Assembly: GCA_963576565.1 (NCBI GenBank)
Contig: OY755039.1
Location: 86,943,207 to 87,007,206, forward strand
Direction of reading: 5' to 3'
DNA from: Aspidapion aeneum
Lineage: Eukaryota; Arthropoda; Insecta; Coleoptera; Brentidae
DNA: 64,000 nt
The position numbers were made by a program, and so were the translations under genes. Below are positions 32,309 to 42,647 of this stretch, piece after piece. Positions within the stretch are counted from its first letter, which is position 1; the number at the start of each line of letters is the position of its first letter. The notes below the pieces were generated by a model, which was given only the letters and a program-made list of their open reading frames with translations, was not told the origin of the DNA and made no database searches.

Positions 32309-33442
32309 GTAAATGAGAAAAGGAACGCCAGAAATATAGAGACTCATGTTACCTTTGTGGACCTACAAAAAGCATATGATACCGTTCCAGTAGAAAAATT
32401 ATGGATAGTGTTAGAGCAGACTAATATCAATCATACATACATAAAAGCGATAAAAGAACTATACAAAGGGTCAAAATCTAAAATTAAAATTGGAAATCGA
32501 CTTTCAAAAGAATTCCTGGTAACGAAAGGCTTAAGACAGGGATGTTGTATCTCTCCAACTCTTTTTAAAATATATATCGCAGTAGCTCTAAAAAACTGGA
32601 AACGCAAAGTACACGGCATGGGAATACAACTTAACGACCGATTTACCATATACACACTACAGTTTGCTGACGACCAAGTAATTGTAGCTAATGATAAAGA
32701 AGACATGGAGTATATGATGAGAAAGTTAACGGAAGAATACCAAAAGTGGGTGTTAACAGTGAACGTGGACAAGACACAGTACTTATGTATTGGAAACGAA
32801 TCAAGTGAATTACAACTAGAAAATGGACAAACAATATCTCCATGTAATGAGTATGTATACTTGGGTGTCACATTTGATAAGACGGGAACAGAGTGTAAAG
32901 AACTGGAAGAAAGAATAGTAAAAGCAAAAAAGGTTATTGGTTTTCTTAACAGTATTTTATGGAGCAGAGAGATAAAAAAGAATGTAAAATTTAACATATA
33001 TGAAACAATGGTGAAAAGCACGCTGTTGTATGGAATAGAGACTTGTCGCATAACAGAAAAATACAAATCAAAAATGGAAAGTGTCGAAATGGATGCAATA
33101 AGAAGATCAATGAGAATATCTAGAACAGATCATATAAGAAATGAAATCATAAAAGAAAGAATGGGAATCGAGGGAAGCATAAAGGATGACATCACTAAAA
33201 GGCAACTGATATGGTACGGCCATGTACAACGGATGAGCGACGAAAGATTACCAAAGCAGGTCCTAGAATGGCAACCAATAGGGCGCAGAAAAAGAGGATG
33301 TCCTAAACTGGAATGGCAACAGTCAATCCAAAAATCAATGAGTCAAAAAAACCTGACGGAAGATGACTGTCAGGATCGAAGCAGGTGGAGAATAGGCGTC
33401 GGACAACGTAGAAAAACGTTCTAAACCGACATAGTAGTAGTA
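32309..33442 (+). mobile_element. RTE-like LINE, 5'-truncated, best preserved copy
   Basis: Flanked by ACTTCACATTTT (32297-32308) and ACTTCACAATTTT (33443-33455), a target duplication of about 12 bp. The 3' end is a short (TAG)n tail after the stop. Same polymerase family as the LINEs at 20 and 23 kb but a distinct lineage. Confidence 0.85.
32357..33424 (+). CDS. RTE-like reverse transcriptase, C-terminal two thirds, open frame
   Basis: A 355-codon frame, open from the truncation point to the stop. The N-terminal fingers and the endonuclease are missing, so there is no native start: the first ATG-like codon is not meaningful, and the open frame extends back to about 32310. Palm motifs: VDLQKAYDTVP, KGLRQGCCISPTLFKIY, FADDQ (two catalytic aspartates). 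Then VNVDKTQYLCIG, YVYLGVTF, STLLYGIETCR, and the C-terminal LIWYGHVQRMSDERLPKQ and GRRKRGCPKLEW. It lacks stops and frameshifts over more than 1 kb and so is likely young. Not able to act alone. Confidence 0.85.
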   Translation: MDLQKAYDTVPVEKLWIVLEQTNINHTYIKAIKELYKGSKSKIKIGNRLSKEFLVTKGLRQGCCISPTLFKIYIAVALKNWKRKVHGMGIQLNDRFTIYTLQFADDQVIVANDKEDMEYMMRKLTEEYQKWVLTVNVDKTQYLCIGNESSELQLENGQTISPCNEYVYLGVTFDKTGTECKELEERIVKAKKVIGFLNSILWSREIKKNVKFNIYETMVKSTLLYGIETCRITEKYKSKMESVEMDAIRRSMRISRTDHIRNEIIKERMGIEGSIKDDITKRQLIWYGHVQRMSDERLPKQVLEWQPIGRRKRGCPKLEWQQSIQKSMSQKNLTEDDCQDRSRWRIGVGQRRKTF

Positions 33443-33820
33443 ACTTCACAATTTTACTTTTATATATTTATTCAACAAATTTTAAACTTTTTATTCTAAT
33501 GTTTACACTCTTTAAACTTTTAGCACCATTTTAAACGTTGATTGAATTAAGTTATTCTCTCTCCTCCTCTACGGGAGGATAATGTTGTCCAGCTTTTTGC
33601 TGCTGCATGACGTCGAATTTCATTCCTAGGGTTGCGTCCAACTCTTGTTCCCTAGTTGGGTCGAAAAAGGCCTAAAAAAATTTTTTTTTGAAAATTGATT
33701 TGTCATAGTTAAAAAAGTTGTGTAACGGGTCAAAAACGCTAACGTATATTTTTTTTTAATTTTTAAAAGTATTTCTAGCCGCGCCCCTGGGGGGTAAAAT
33801 GAACAGTTTTTAAAAAATTT
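33443..33820. other. AT-rich spacer, no gene
   Basis: Short stretch between two LINE fragments. No coding or structural signal beyond T-runs. Confidence 0.5.
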
Positions 33821-34470
33821 TAATTAATAGCCGAATCGATCACAGATACACAGATTTAATAGCCAATATATATAGCGAAGCAACAATATCAATCAAAATC
33901 CAAGAAGGAACCAAGCCAATCCACATAAGAATAGGTAGAGGTGTCAGGCAGAGTGATACAACTATTTAACCAGGCCCTAGAAGATGTTTTTAAAAACTTA
34001 GATTGGCAAGAAATGGGCATCAAAGTAAACGGGCAATACTTAAACCACCTAAGATATGCTGATGATATCGCTTTAATAACAGATAAGAAAGAAGAACTGA
34101 TAAAAATGCTGGAAGAACTGGATACAGCAGCTAAAAATATAGGCTTGAGTATAAACTACACTAAAACTAAAATCATAACAAACACAGATGAAAATATCAC
34201 GGTCAGAATAAACCAGGAAAAAATAGAACAAGCAGAGGAATACCTGGGACAAATTATTAAACTAAAAAAAAAAAACCAAACAGCTGAAATCAAGAGACGT
34301 GTAAGATTGGCCTGGGCAGCATTCGGTAAATTAAGCTACATATTAAAAAATAAAAAATATCCTCAGTTACTCAAAACGAAAGTGTATAACCAATGTATCC
34401 TTCCTGTCCTTACCTATGGATCCCAGACCTGGACAGAAACAAAATCAAACATGGATAAGTTAACAAAAAC
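33821..34470 (+). pseudogene. RTE/BovB-type reverse transcriptase fragment (family 2, copy A)
   Basis: Begins in the palm (DHRYTDLIANIYSEA in one frame) and shifts near 33950. It then runs LFNQALEDVFKNLDWQEMG, YADDIALITDKKEEL with the catalytic YADD, GLSINYTKTKIITN, EEYLGQIIKLKKKNQ and RRVRLAWAAFGKLSYILKN to SQTWTETKSNMDKL, where a hAT remnant cuts it. Unlike copies B, C and D in the macro-repeat, this copy keeps the EEYLGQIIK junction in frame, so it is closer to the ancestral state at that point. Confidence 0.9.
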
Positions 34471-34497
34471 CCCAGGCCCCCCCTATATATACGCCAC
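34471..34497. mobile_element. hAT subfamily A remnant (one end)
   Basis: CCCCAGGCCCCCCCTATATA then TACGCCACTG: a single terminal end of the CAGTGGCGTATATA family, fused to the broken LINE. The other end is gone. Confidence 0.75.
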
Positions 34498-35593
34498 TGT
34501 ATTCTGTATGTTGCTCTTCGTGCTTTCGCCTTAAATGTGAGGCGGAGGTAAGTTAAGTAAGCATTTAAGCGCAGTCAATGGGCTAGAACTTATTGCACCA
34601 CAAATTGCAAGACTATCCTCTCATTGTAAGCTGGTTAGTTTGTCCCTTGAGGTTGTTTAATGCCCCTTCTCGAACCAGACTATTGCGCCGTAGGCAAAAT
34701 TTTGAGGTTAGCTTAACATGAAGCGTCAGTTCGTTAACGCTAAAATGAGGCGCGTACAAAAAGTGTGTTTTACTCGACAAAAAGTTTTTGTTATTAACCA
34801 GAAACACCCTAATGGCTGAACAAAAACACTAATGTGCTGTCGAAAAATACCCTACCTTATTGGACACTTTACTTTAAGTATAGGAATTAAAAAATATATA
34901 ATTGAGATGTGTTTGAATAGCCCAAAATCGTTTGAAAATTATCACGGTCAACCACCAAACACACCATTGGTAATCATTGAAGCAAAATAATCGGATGATT
35001 ACGTTCTTAAACCTCGCTATCATTCATGCATAAAATAAAAAAGAGCATAACATTTGATATCATGGGGTCTCGGGCCCCCCCGACGACAAATTATTGGGAG
35101 CGCTACTACATATTTAATCTAAAAATATTCCATCCACTAAGACAGCGAATCATTCCGATATCGTGTATTTTCTAATTCTCTTGACATTTATAGTAGATAT
35201 TTTTTGCGGTAAGGAAAGGAATTGCTTCGCTTCTTTTTAGCTTTTCTTTTTATCAAATGGAAAATTGCGTCGTCTTAATCACCGGCAAACCGAAATTGAG
35301 GTTTCTGACGTTTGGATTATCTGACTTCCTTTTTTATATTTTAGCTTAATAAAGCCTGAAAATGTTCTAAGGTCTGTGGGTTCCATTATCAAATCAAAAT
35401 AGGCTTGCTTTAAGCTACCTGTCCATTACGCATATTTTCCGCGCGGATTTTTTTTTAAAGCGCAGACTCCGCTGTCCACGTCCATTGAGAGAATCCTTCC
35501 GGCTGATTTATTTTCAACGAACCGGTATGTATACTGTGCATTAAATCCCAGGGAGGCTAGTTGGCTACTACCTAACTGGCTTAGAAAAAGAAA
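34498..35593. other. No gene; hAT-like fragment at about 35020-35105
   Basis: 35020-35105 holds 'aaaaaagagcataac', 'tatcatggggtctcgggccccccc' and 'gggagcgctactac', a decayed right half of a CAGTGGCG-type MITE. The rest shows no coding motif. Confidence 0.45.
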
Positions 35594-36447
35594 AATACTC
35601 TGCCAATCTATGAGCACCTAAGCTCACACTGGGTACTATAGTTATAGTGTATCTACGTGAAAGCTAATATAACTAAAAACTGAAGTATGCTTTATTGAAC
35701 TCCAGACTCAATTACCTTTCGTTTGATACCATACAAGCCATGTTTTCACTTATACTCTAATTTTTCAAATCTACCCCCACCCTTTTTTTTAAAACTAAAA
35801 TGTATTTTGTTTAACTCCAGACTCAATTACCTTTCGTTTGATATCACACACGCCATATTTCCACTTAAACACTAATTTTTGAAATTTACCCCCCTCCCCC
35901 TTTTTTTAAATAAACTAAAATGTATTTTGTTTAACTCCAGACTCAATTACCTTTCGTTTGATATCACACACGCCATATTTCCACTTAAACACTAATTTTT
36001 GAAATTTACCCCCCCCCTTTTTTTTTAAATAAACTGACATGTATTTTGTTTAACTTCAGACTCAATTACCTTTCGTTTGATATCACACACGCCATATTTT
36101 TTCATAAACTCTAATTTGGCTTGTGTTCGGTGGATTTTGTTCATTTTTAAATGGGACCATCTCGACCCAAAACCCAGCCCGGGTACCAAATTTCATTAAA
36201 ATCGGGCAAGCGGTTTTTGAGTTATGCGCGTTGGTCGTTACAGACAGACATACAGACACACAGACAGAGAGACAGACATACAGACAGACAGACAGACAGA
36301 CAGACAGACGGCGCAACAAAAAAGTTTCAAAATCATCTGAAACGCAAAGATATATAAAAAATTTTGAAATCGGAGCAACTTTTTTTTTCTCGAAAAAATT
36401 AGGATCACCATAGCTCACACTACTATAGTATAGTATATGTGTGAGCT
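35594..36447 (+). mobile_element. Composite minisatellite/hairpin element E1, Helentron-like
   Basis: Begins AATACTCTGCCAATCTATG and ends with a hairpin GCTCACAC...GTGTGAGCT. Parts in order: a subterminal AGCTCACACT.GGTACTATAG stretch, four minisatellite units of about 118 bases (each with CAGACTCAATTACCTTTCGT), 'ttgtgttcggtggattttgttc', 'cccagcccgggtaccaaattt', a GACA tract at 36241-36309, 'gcgcaacaaaaaagttt', then the hairpin. Non-coding. This layout resembles Helentron-associated non-autonomous elements such as DINE-1 of Drosophila. See E4 and E5 for the ends. Confidence 0.75.
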
Positions 36448-36478
36448 AAAAAAAAGAATGACGAGTGAAATTAAACAA

Positions 36479-37055
36479 AATACTCTGCCAATCTATGGGC
36501 ACCTAAGCTCACACTGGATACTATAGTTATAGTGTATCTACGTGAAAGCTAATATAACTAAAAACTGAAGTATATTTTATTGAACTCCAGACTCAATTAC
36601 CTTTCGTTTGATACCACACAAGCCATGTTTTGACTTAAACTCTAATTTTTCAAATCTACCCCCACCCTTTTTTTTAAAATAAACTAAAATGTATTTTGTT
36701 TAACTCCAGACTCAATTACCTTTCGTTTGATATCACACACGGCATATTTTCACATAAACTCTAATTTTTGAAATCTACCCCCACCCTTTTATTTGGCTTG
36801 TGTTCGGTGGATTTTGTTCATTTTTAAATGGGACCATCTCGACCCAAAACCCAGCCTGGGTACCAAATTTCATTAAAATCGGGCAAGCCGTTTTTGAGTT
36901 ATGCGCGTTGGTCGTTACAGACAGACAGACGGCGCAACAAAAAAGTTTCAAAATCATCTGAAACGCAAAGATATATAAAATTTTTTGAAATCGGAGCAAC
37001 TTTTTTTTTCTCGAAAAAATTAGGATCACCATAGCTTACACTACTAGTGTGAGCT
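36479..37055 (+). mobile_element. Composite element E2, shorter copy
   Basis: Same start, end and order as E1, and only 31 bases after it in the same direction. It has fewer 118-bp units and only about 12 bases of GACA tract, and the end hairpin is shortened (CTCACA.../ctactagtgtgagct). Minisatellite and microsatellite lengths therefore vary freely between copies. Confidence 0.75.
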
Positions 37056-37264
37056 AAAATTAATTTTTCAAGTTGTTTTTTCGGATATTTTTGTTATTTT
37101 TGTTAAAGTTAAAAACATTTATAAATATATATTTTGAACTAAATAGTGCATCAATAACCTATATACATAGTCGAGGGTCTGGTGGGAAAAACTGGGGTTT
37201 AATTTTACCTTCTTTACAACCACTTAGAGCTTGATGCATCACTTAAATTAGGTTAGTCCTTATT

Positions 37265-37402
37265 AGCTCACACATATACTATACTATAGTAGTGTGAGCT
37301 ATGGTGATCCTAATTTTTTCGAGAAAAAAAAAGTTGCTCCGATTTCAAACATTTTTATATATCTTTGCGTTTCAGATGATTTTGAAACTTTTTTGTTGCG
37401 GC

Positions 37403-37456
<54 letters not shown>

Positions 37457-38062
37457 ATGTCTGTCTGTCTGTCTGTCTGCCTGTCTGTGTGTCTTTATGT
37501 CTGTCTGTAACGACCAACGCGCATAACTCAAAAACCGCTTTGCCGATTTTAATAAAATTTGGTACCTAGGCTGGGTCTTGGGTTGAGATGGTCCCATTTA
37601 AAAATGAACAAAATCCACCGAACACAAACCAAATAAAAGGGTGGGGGTAGATTTCAAAAATTAGAGTTTATGTGAAAATATGCCGTGTGTGATATTAAAC
37701 GAAAGGTAATTGAGTCTGCAGTTAAACAAAATACATTTTAATTTATTTAAAAAAAAAGGGTGGGGGTATATTTTAAAAATTAGAGTTTAAGTGAAAATAT
37801 GGCGTGTGTGATATCAAACGAAAGGTAATTGAGTCCGGACTTTAACAAAATACATTTTAGTTTTTGTTTCTTTTTAAGGGTAAGGGTAGATTTCAAAAAT
37901 TTGAGTTTAAGTCAAAACATGGCTTGTGTGGTACCAAACAAAAGGTAATTTAGTCTGGAGTTGAATAAAATATATTTTAGTTTTTAGTTATATTAGCTTA
38001 CACGTACACTATAACTATAGTACCTAGTGTGAGCTTAGGGGCCCATATATTGGCAGAGTATT
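37265..38062 (-). mobile_element. Composite element E3, inverted
   Basis: Reverse orientation: starts with the hairpin AGCTCACACATATACTATAC and ends GGCAGAGTATT. A GTCT tract of about 100 bases at 37404-37509 is the complement of the GACA tract. Three minisatellite units. With E1 and E2 it makes a local cluster of three copies. Confidence 0.75.
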
Positions 38063-38320
38063 TTTTAGATTGACTGCATTTTTTCCAAAGGCTCAGTCAA
38101 AATACAATGATATTTTAACTTAATCTAAGAGGCCATTCCTTTAAACAGCAATGAACACCTAACTTTCACATGCTAATTATTTAATTTAGCATTCATAAAT
38201 CAGTTACGGAACGTCCTTAAATTACATATTCCAAAAATTCAGGATATTTGTCCCCCACTCCCCTCTCTTAATGCATTTTGAAGAAAAGTGCAGTGCAGTG
38301 TGTTCGAATGTGTTTGAATA

Positions 38321-39612
38321 CAGTGGCGGCGCGTGATAAAAAGCTTTGGGGGTGCACACCAAAAAAAAATAAAAAATTGCGGCGCAGGCGAAAATCTTTT
38401 TTCAGTGCCACGCAAACTTTTTGGGCCTTCGAGTGGGCCGTCATATCATATAATTTAGAACAAATAATTAAAAAATGAGATATTTAGTTAGATATTAGTT
38501 ACCTATTATTATTGTTTTTATAAATAAATAATAAATTATCACACCTAGTTTATTTTCTCCTCTAATGGCAAAGATGAAAATTTATTTAAAAATTGCACGC
38601 TAATGCTATCAGAATTAGAAACTTCCGCCAATGTCAAAATTCCCCAGATTAATATATCTACATTTTCGTAATAAAAAAAAATTGTGTGTGCTTAAGACCA
38701 CACGGCAGAAGTGTAAAGTTCAACAAGGCGAAAAAAATAATACTGGCCCATAACATATTCTGCAAAGCAGACCGAATCGAACTCTTCTGTGTACTGGCCT
38801 TCATCTGCATCATCATATCGCTCGCTGAATGTTTCTCACAGTTAGTCGACTCGAGCCGATTTCACCCGAATGAGCGTTACATAGCCGAGCTTGACGGCTT
38901 AGTTGAATTTACTACCCACCAAAACTGCTAAACGCACCTAAAGAAGTTTACACTTCAAAAACTACAAACATGTAAAACATCAATATTTTTATTTTTTGCA
39001 CACTTAGTACTTATAATTTTAACTCTACTCAGTGTTATAAAATATAATGATTACTTAGTACCGAATACAAAATATCTGATACTCGAATAGGAAGTATCAG
39101 TGTCTATTCGATACTTGCAAAAGGAATCGTTGCACACACAACTACTAAGTGCACGAATTAAAAGTGCCGCTAATCTGCTCTAACATGCAACGCAAACCGA
39201 CGACGCATGGGTCATCACGGGGGTGCGGGCGGCATTGAGGCTGGTCTTGGGTATACGCACCGTGCAGAAGGAAGGTTCAGATTCTATGTACTGTAAAATT
39301 CTATTGGGACATGTCGTCCTCTCTTTCTATATTTCGTAATTAGCATGCGACATAACATCTAGGGTGCAAAGAATTTCGTTCCAGTAAATAAAAGCGTTGT
39401 TTGCATATACGTAGTCTTCCGTATATGGAGAGTTTGAACACGAATACAAACACATACATCAGGTATTAATTCCTAGAGTATATTGCAGTCTTTAGTGAAT
39501 TTCTTTTGGGATAATTATGAATTAAATTAAGGAATGATCAAAGTTTAATATTTTTTTAAGTAAAATTTGGGAGTGCACGTGCACATGTGCACTTATGGAG
39601 AAACCGCCACTG
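38321..39612. mobile_element. hAT-type element, subfamily D (1.29 kb), non-autonomous
   Basis: Ends CAGTGGCGG...CCGCCACTG. The perfect 8-bp target duplication TTTGAATA lies at 38313-38320 and 39613-39620. GTGCAC occurs close to each end. No hAT transposase motif was recognised inside; an 81-codon frame at 38686-38931 ending ERYIAELDGLVEFTTHQNC has no family I know. Longer than the other hAT MITEs here, it may be a deletion derivative with foreign filler. The terminal nine bases match subfamilies A-C for eight positions, so one source of transposase could serve all. Confidence 0.85.
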
Positions 39613-40545
39613 TTTGAATATGGTGGTGGGGCGAGGCTTAAAATAAATAAGTTTCGTTCCATCAAAGCGTGGAACGGTTATAGAACGGTACGAAAAATCC
39701 TGTTTGCGTTCCAGGTCGACGTTGTACTGTTATCGGACAGTCAGTTTTCCGTTCCATCAAGCAACCTAAACTGGTTTCGGACTCCTCTAAAGACAAGAAT
39801 TGCACACAGGCACATTAGAAGGCGCGGAAAAATTGTATGTAAAACACATACATTTCTAGTTTACATCACCTGAGATAATAATATACCATAAAATTACATT
39901 AAACTTACATTTGTCTGAAAAAATTCAAAAAACAGTGAATAACCCAAAAAATTAAAATTTTTTGTTAAAATAAATTGAGTTTCACAAACAATTTTAACAC
40001 ATGACAAAATGCCGGGGAAGCCACGTAAATATACAAATATTTTTGAAATTTCCAAAAAAAAATTTTGCAACATCTGCAGCATCTGTTGATTTTTTTGCAA
40101 GAGCCTCTTAATTTTTATTACTACGGGACTGGGGATCGTGTAGGTATACCACATGAAAAAAAGCTATATTGACCATAGGGTAGCTTGCTTAAAAAAAGAA
40201 AAACTGGTTTAGCAGGTGATTGGATAGGAATAGAAACATAACGGTTTACCCTGATCGCAGCAAATCCCGGTGACCTGTGAACTAAAAGTTAAAAGAAGAA
40301 GGATAACACCGGAAGTAAAATTTTACACCAGATTTGGCAGAAGAACAAACGACTTCGCTTTAAGGCATCGACATTAAGGTCATTACTAAAGTACAAGCTA
40401 CAAAATGTGATTTTCTTAACTTCTTAGAAGTATCACGATCTCTATTTTCTAAAAATGAATAAAATGGCATAAACCTTGTGAATATTAAGGCTTTCTATCA
40501 TATGTAGGTAATTTCACAAATATTTTATAAAAATCAAATTAGAAA
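39613..40545. other. No gene recognised
   Basis: Short frames on both strands (for example plus 39595-39873, minus 39894-40154) lack motifs. GTTCCATCAA occurs twice (about 39655 and 39751). The macro-repeat begins near 40546. Confidence 0.4.
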
Positions 40546-40571
40546 ATACAAATAAATAAACATACGTAAAC

Positions 40572-40728
40572 CATGGGCGCACCCATGGTTTACGTATGCC
40601 CCCCCCCCCAGCCTAAGATTTTTGTATATTTTTTCCACATATTTCATGAATAAACATAAAAAATAGCATGAAATACGACATCATAAGGCCTCGGGCCCCC
40701 CCAAGACATATTCCTGGGTGCGCTACTG
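40572..40728. mobile_element. hAT-type MITE, subfamily B, in macro-repeat unit 1
   Basis: Starts CATGGGCGCACCCATGG and ends CCTGGGTGCGCTACTG. CGTAAAC flanks it directly (40565-40571 and 40729-40735). The left end has become part of a 38-base near-perfect palindrome (40561-40598) that copies the flank CATACGTAAACC inside the element, followed by a C run. Interior 'ccacatatttcatgaata' and 'catcataaggcctcgggc' match the family. Confidence 0.85.
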
Positions 40729-40745
40729 CGTAAACATCCGTATTA

Positions 40746-40873
40746 CAAATTTGCTTCGCAAATGTGTGTTGAAAAAAATTTGCTTCGCAAATTCTTTTAT
40801 TAACAAATTTGCTTCGCAACTTTGTGTTGAGGAAGATTAGTTTATTAGTAAATTTGCTTCGCAAATTTTTTAC
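40746..40873. repeat. Palindrome cluster, unit 1
   Basis: Four AATTTGCTTCGCAAATT-type palindromes (7-8 bp arms, TTC loop), some with one arm decayed, separated by 'tgtgttga' or 'ttattaacaa'. Further single ones follow near 41064 and 41092. Confidence 0.85.
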
Positions 40874-41394
40874 ATCCAACACTTTTAAAACTGTTGCAGC
40901 ATTGATTTTCGCTAACCCTCTCGCCTGCGACGAGATTTTGTGTTTAATTATTTATAATAATATGTTTAACAGTATTTCTATTGATATCGTACAATAACAT
41001 TGTCTACAAGTTTCAAACAAAGAATTTGAAGAATTATTATTGGTTCATAAATTTGTGTTAATAAAATTTGCTTCGCAAAGTTACTTTTGTCAATAAGTTG
41101 CTTTGCAAATTTAATTTACTAGTATTATTTTAAATTAATATCGTACTCATACACAGTTATTAAAAAGTGCATTTTTTATCCCTAAAATGTGTAACTCTCG
41201 CTTTGCTCATGCGACAAACTCACGGTCTCAAAAAATTACATATTTTACCAATTTGTGTATATTCTGTAATGTTTCGCCAAGTTCGGGCAAACCATCTTTT
41301 CTTGAAAGATTTCAGCCCATATTTGACCTATCTATAATTCTTATTTGACATGATCAACAAAACTCAAGCTTTGCATTGTCGTAGACCTTGACAC

Positions 41395-41484
41395 GGTTCG
41401 GTTCGGTTCGGTTCGGTTCGGTTCGGTTCGGTTCGGTTCGGTTCGGTTCGGTTCGGTTCGGTTCGGTTCGGTTCGGTTCGGTTC
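41395..41484. repeat. (GGTTC)18 pentanucleotide array
   Basis: Ninety bases of perfect GGTTC repeats. It lies where unit 1 diverges from units 2-4. A perfect 18-fold tract must be recent. It resembles telomere-type arrays in form, but the unit is not the insect TTAGG or beetle TCAGG motif. Confidence 0.95.
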
Positions 41485-41859
41485 CATCTAAGTTTCATGG
41501 ACTTCCATAAAGCAGTAAAGCAGTTACAGAATTTGAAAATTCGTCGAATTTGCCAGTCACTTACTCATATATAGATCATCAAAATTCTACTGTACTTCCA
41601 GACATGCAACAAAGCTGAAATTTGGCAGACTCATAGAAATTATGACCAAACCCATGGAAAAAAACCCCCAAATTTTTATTTACTCCCGTATTCTATACAT
41701 TTAAATCTATGTAATACATGTAAAGTTATGTAAAAGTAACATACCCAAATTCTAGAAACGCTAGAGGGCTAGGTTTTGACAGACTATAAGACTGATAGGA
41801 ACCATGACAAAACTGTAGGAAAAAATAAAAAAAAACCCGAAAGTATAATTTACTCCCCT

Positions 41860-42630
41860 CCCCTATACATGTAAAGTTATGTAAAAGTAACATTGCCAAC
41901 TTCCAGAAACGCTAAAGAGCTCAGATTTGAGAGACTGACAGAAACTAAGAGAAATCTATATAATAATTGAGATAAAAGTATAGCCAAGTTCTTCAAAATA
42001 CATTTTAAAATTAAAGGTTTTTACTAGTTTGGAAAAGTTTTCTTAAATGTTTTGCGAAATATATTTAAAACGTAAAGTTTAGTACCCGTGAATAAAAAAA
42101 ACAAAAATTTTTCGTAGATAATCGGGTGTAGAAAGGTTTTGTTCCTCTTGTGGTTTTCCGTGGGCAGCTCGAAAGCTGTACACCCACGGGGGTCCAAGAT
42201 CTAATGGCCACCTATTAAGTGTTGACAGTTAACTGTTTCGTAGTTAAAGGACTCTTCAGAACACTGCATGGTCAATGTAACACCTTTGTAAAGTTAGACA
42301 GACGGTATATAAATCTCATCTTACGATATTGGTAAGAGAAATGAAAAATAATGCCTGCAATACTTTATGCTTTATATACAAGTGGCGACATCTTCCGAAT
42401 ACAAAAGAAACTATGCCCATGGAAAAATAATTTAATAAGTTCTCCAATATACATTTTAAAATGAAAAGTTTTTACTAGTTTGGAAAAGTTTTCTTAAATA
42501 TTTTGCGAAATATATTCAAAACGTAAAGGATTTTGATGTTCATATATTTGGGTCACTGTCAAACATTACCAAAAAACATTTTTGTAAAATTTTCTTGAAA
42601 ACAAAAGGCTGTAGGATATAATAAGGTAAA
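41860..42630 (+). repeat. Block duplicated within unit 1 (partner 43395-44165)
   Basis: 'tccctatacatgtaaagttatgtaaaa' starts both copies, and 'aaggattttgatgt.c.tatatttgggtc' and 'tataataaggt' lie near both ends. LINE copy B lies between the copies. A more diverged partial copy sits at about 44680-44880. The same block occurs once in units 2 (51170-51760) and 3 (58030-59370, interrupted by E4). Confidence 0.8.
42158..42190. other. Conserved two-stem hairpin (also at 43698, 44785, 51470, 59098)
   Basis: CCGTGGG...CCCACGG forms an outer 7-bp stem; inside, CAGCT-CGAA-AGCTG forms an inner stem, with TACA as a bulge. Five copies exist in the array. About 140 bases later lies GGTATATAAAT, a TATA-like box, preceded by the 12-bp palindrome ACAGTTAACTGT. 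The set may be a promoter or terminal structure of the element that founded the repeat. Function unknown. Confidence 0.6.
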
Positions 42631-42647
42631 AAGTAGTTTTTTTTTTA

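Noticed and set aside
32431..33066. 211-codon minus-strand frame
   Set aside because: Antisense shadow of the reverse transcriptase frame at 32357-33424; no independent motif.
36123..37600. Long frames rich in VCLSVCLSV or DRQTDRQTD
   Set aside because: They are translations of the GACA/GTCT microsatellite in all frames of the composite elements (also at 58.3 and 62.7 kb), not proteins.
38686..38931. Transposase gene inside the 1.29-kb hAT element
   Set aside because: The 81-codon frame has none of the hAT dimerisation or catalytic motifs, so the element is called non-autonomous.
41395..41484. Interstitial telomere
   Set aside because: GGTTC is not the insect TTAGG or beetle TCAGG repeat, and a single internal block is better called a microsatellite.
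42158..42190. Self-cleaving hammerhead or twister ribozyme
   Set aside because: The two-stem hairpin lacks the CTGATGA and GAAA core in the needed order on either strand, and I found no twister core.
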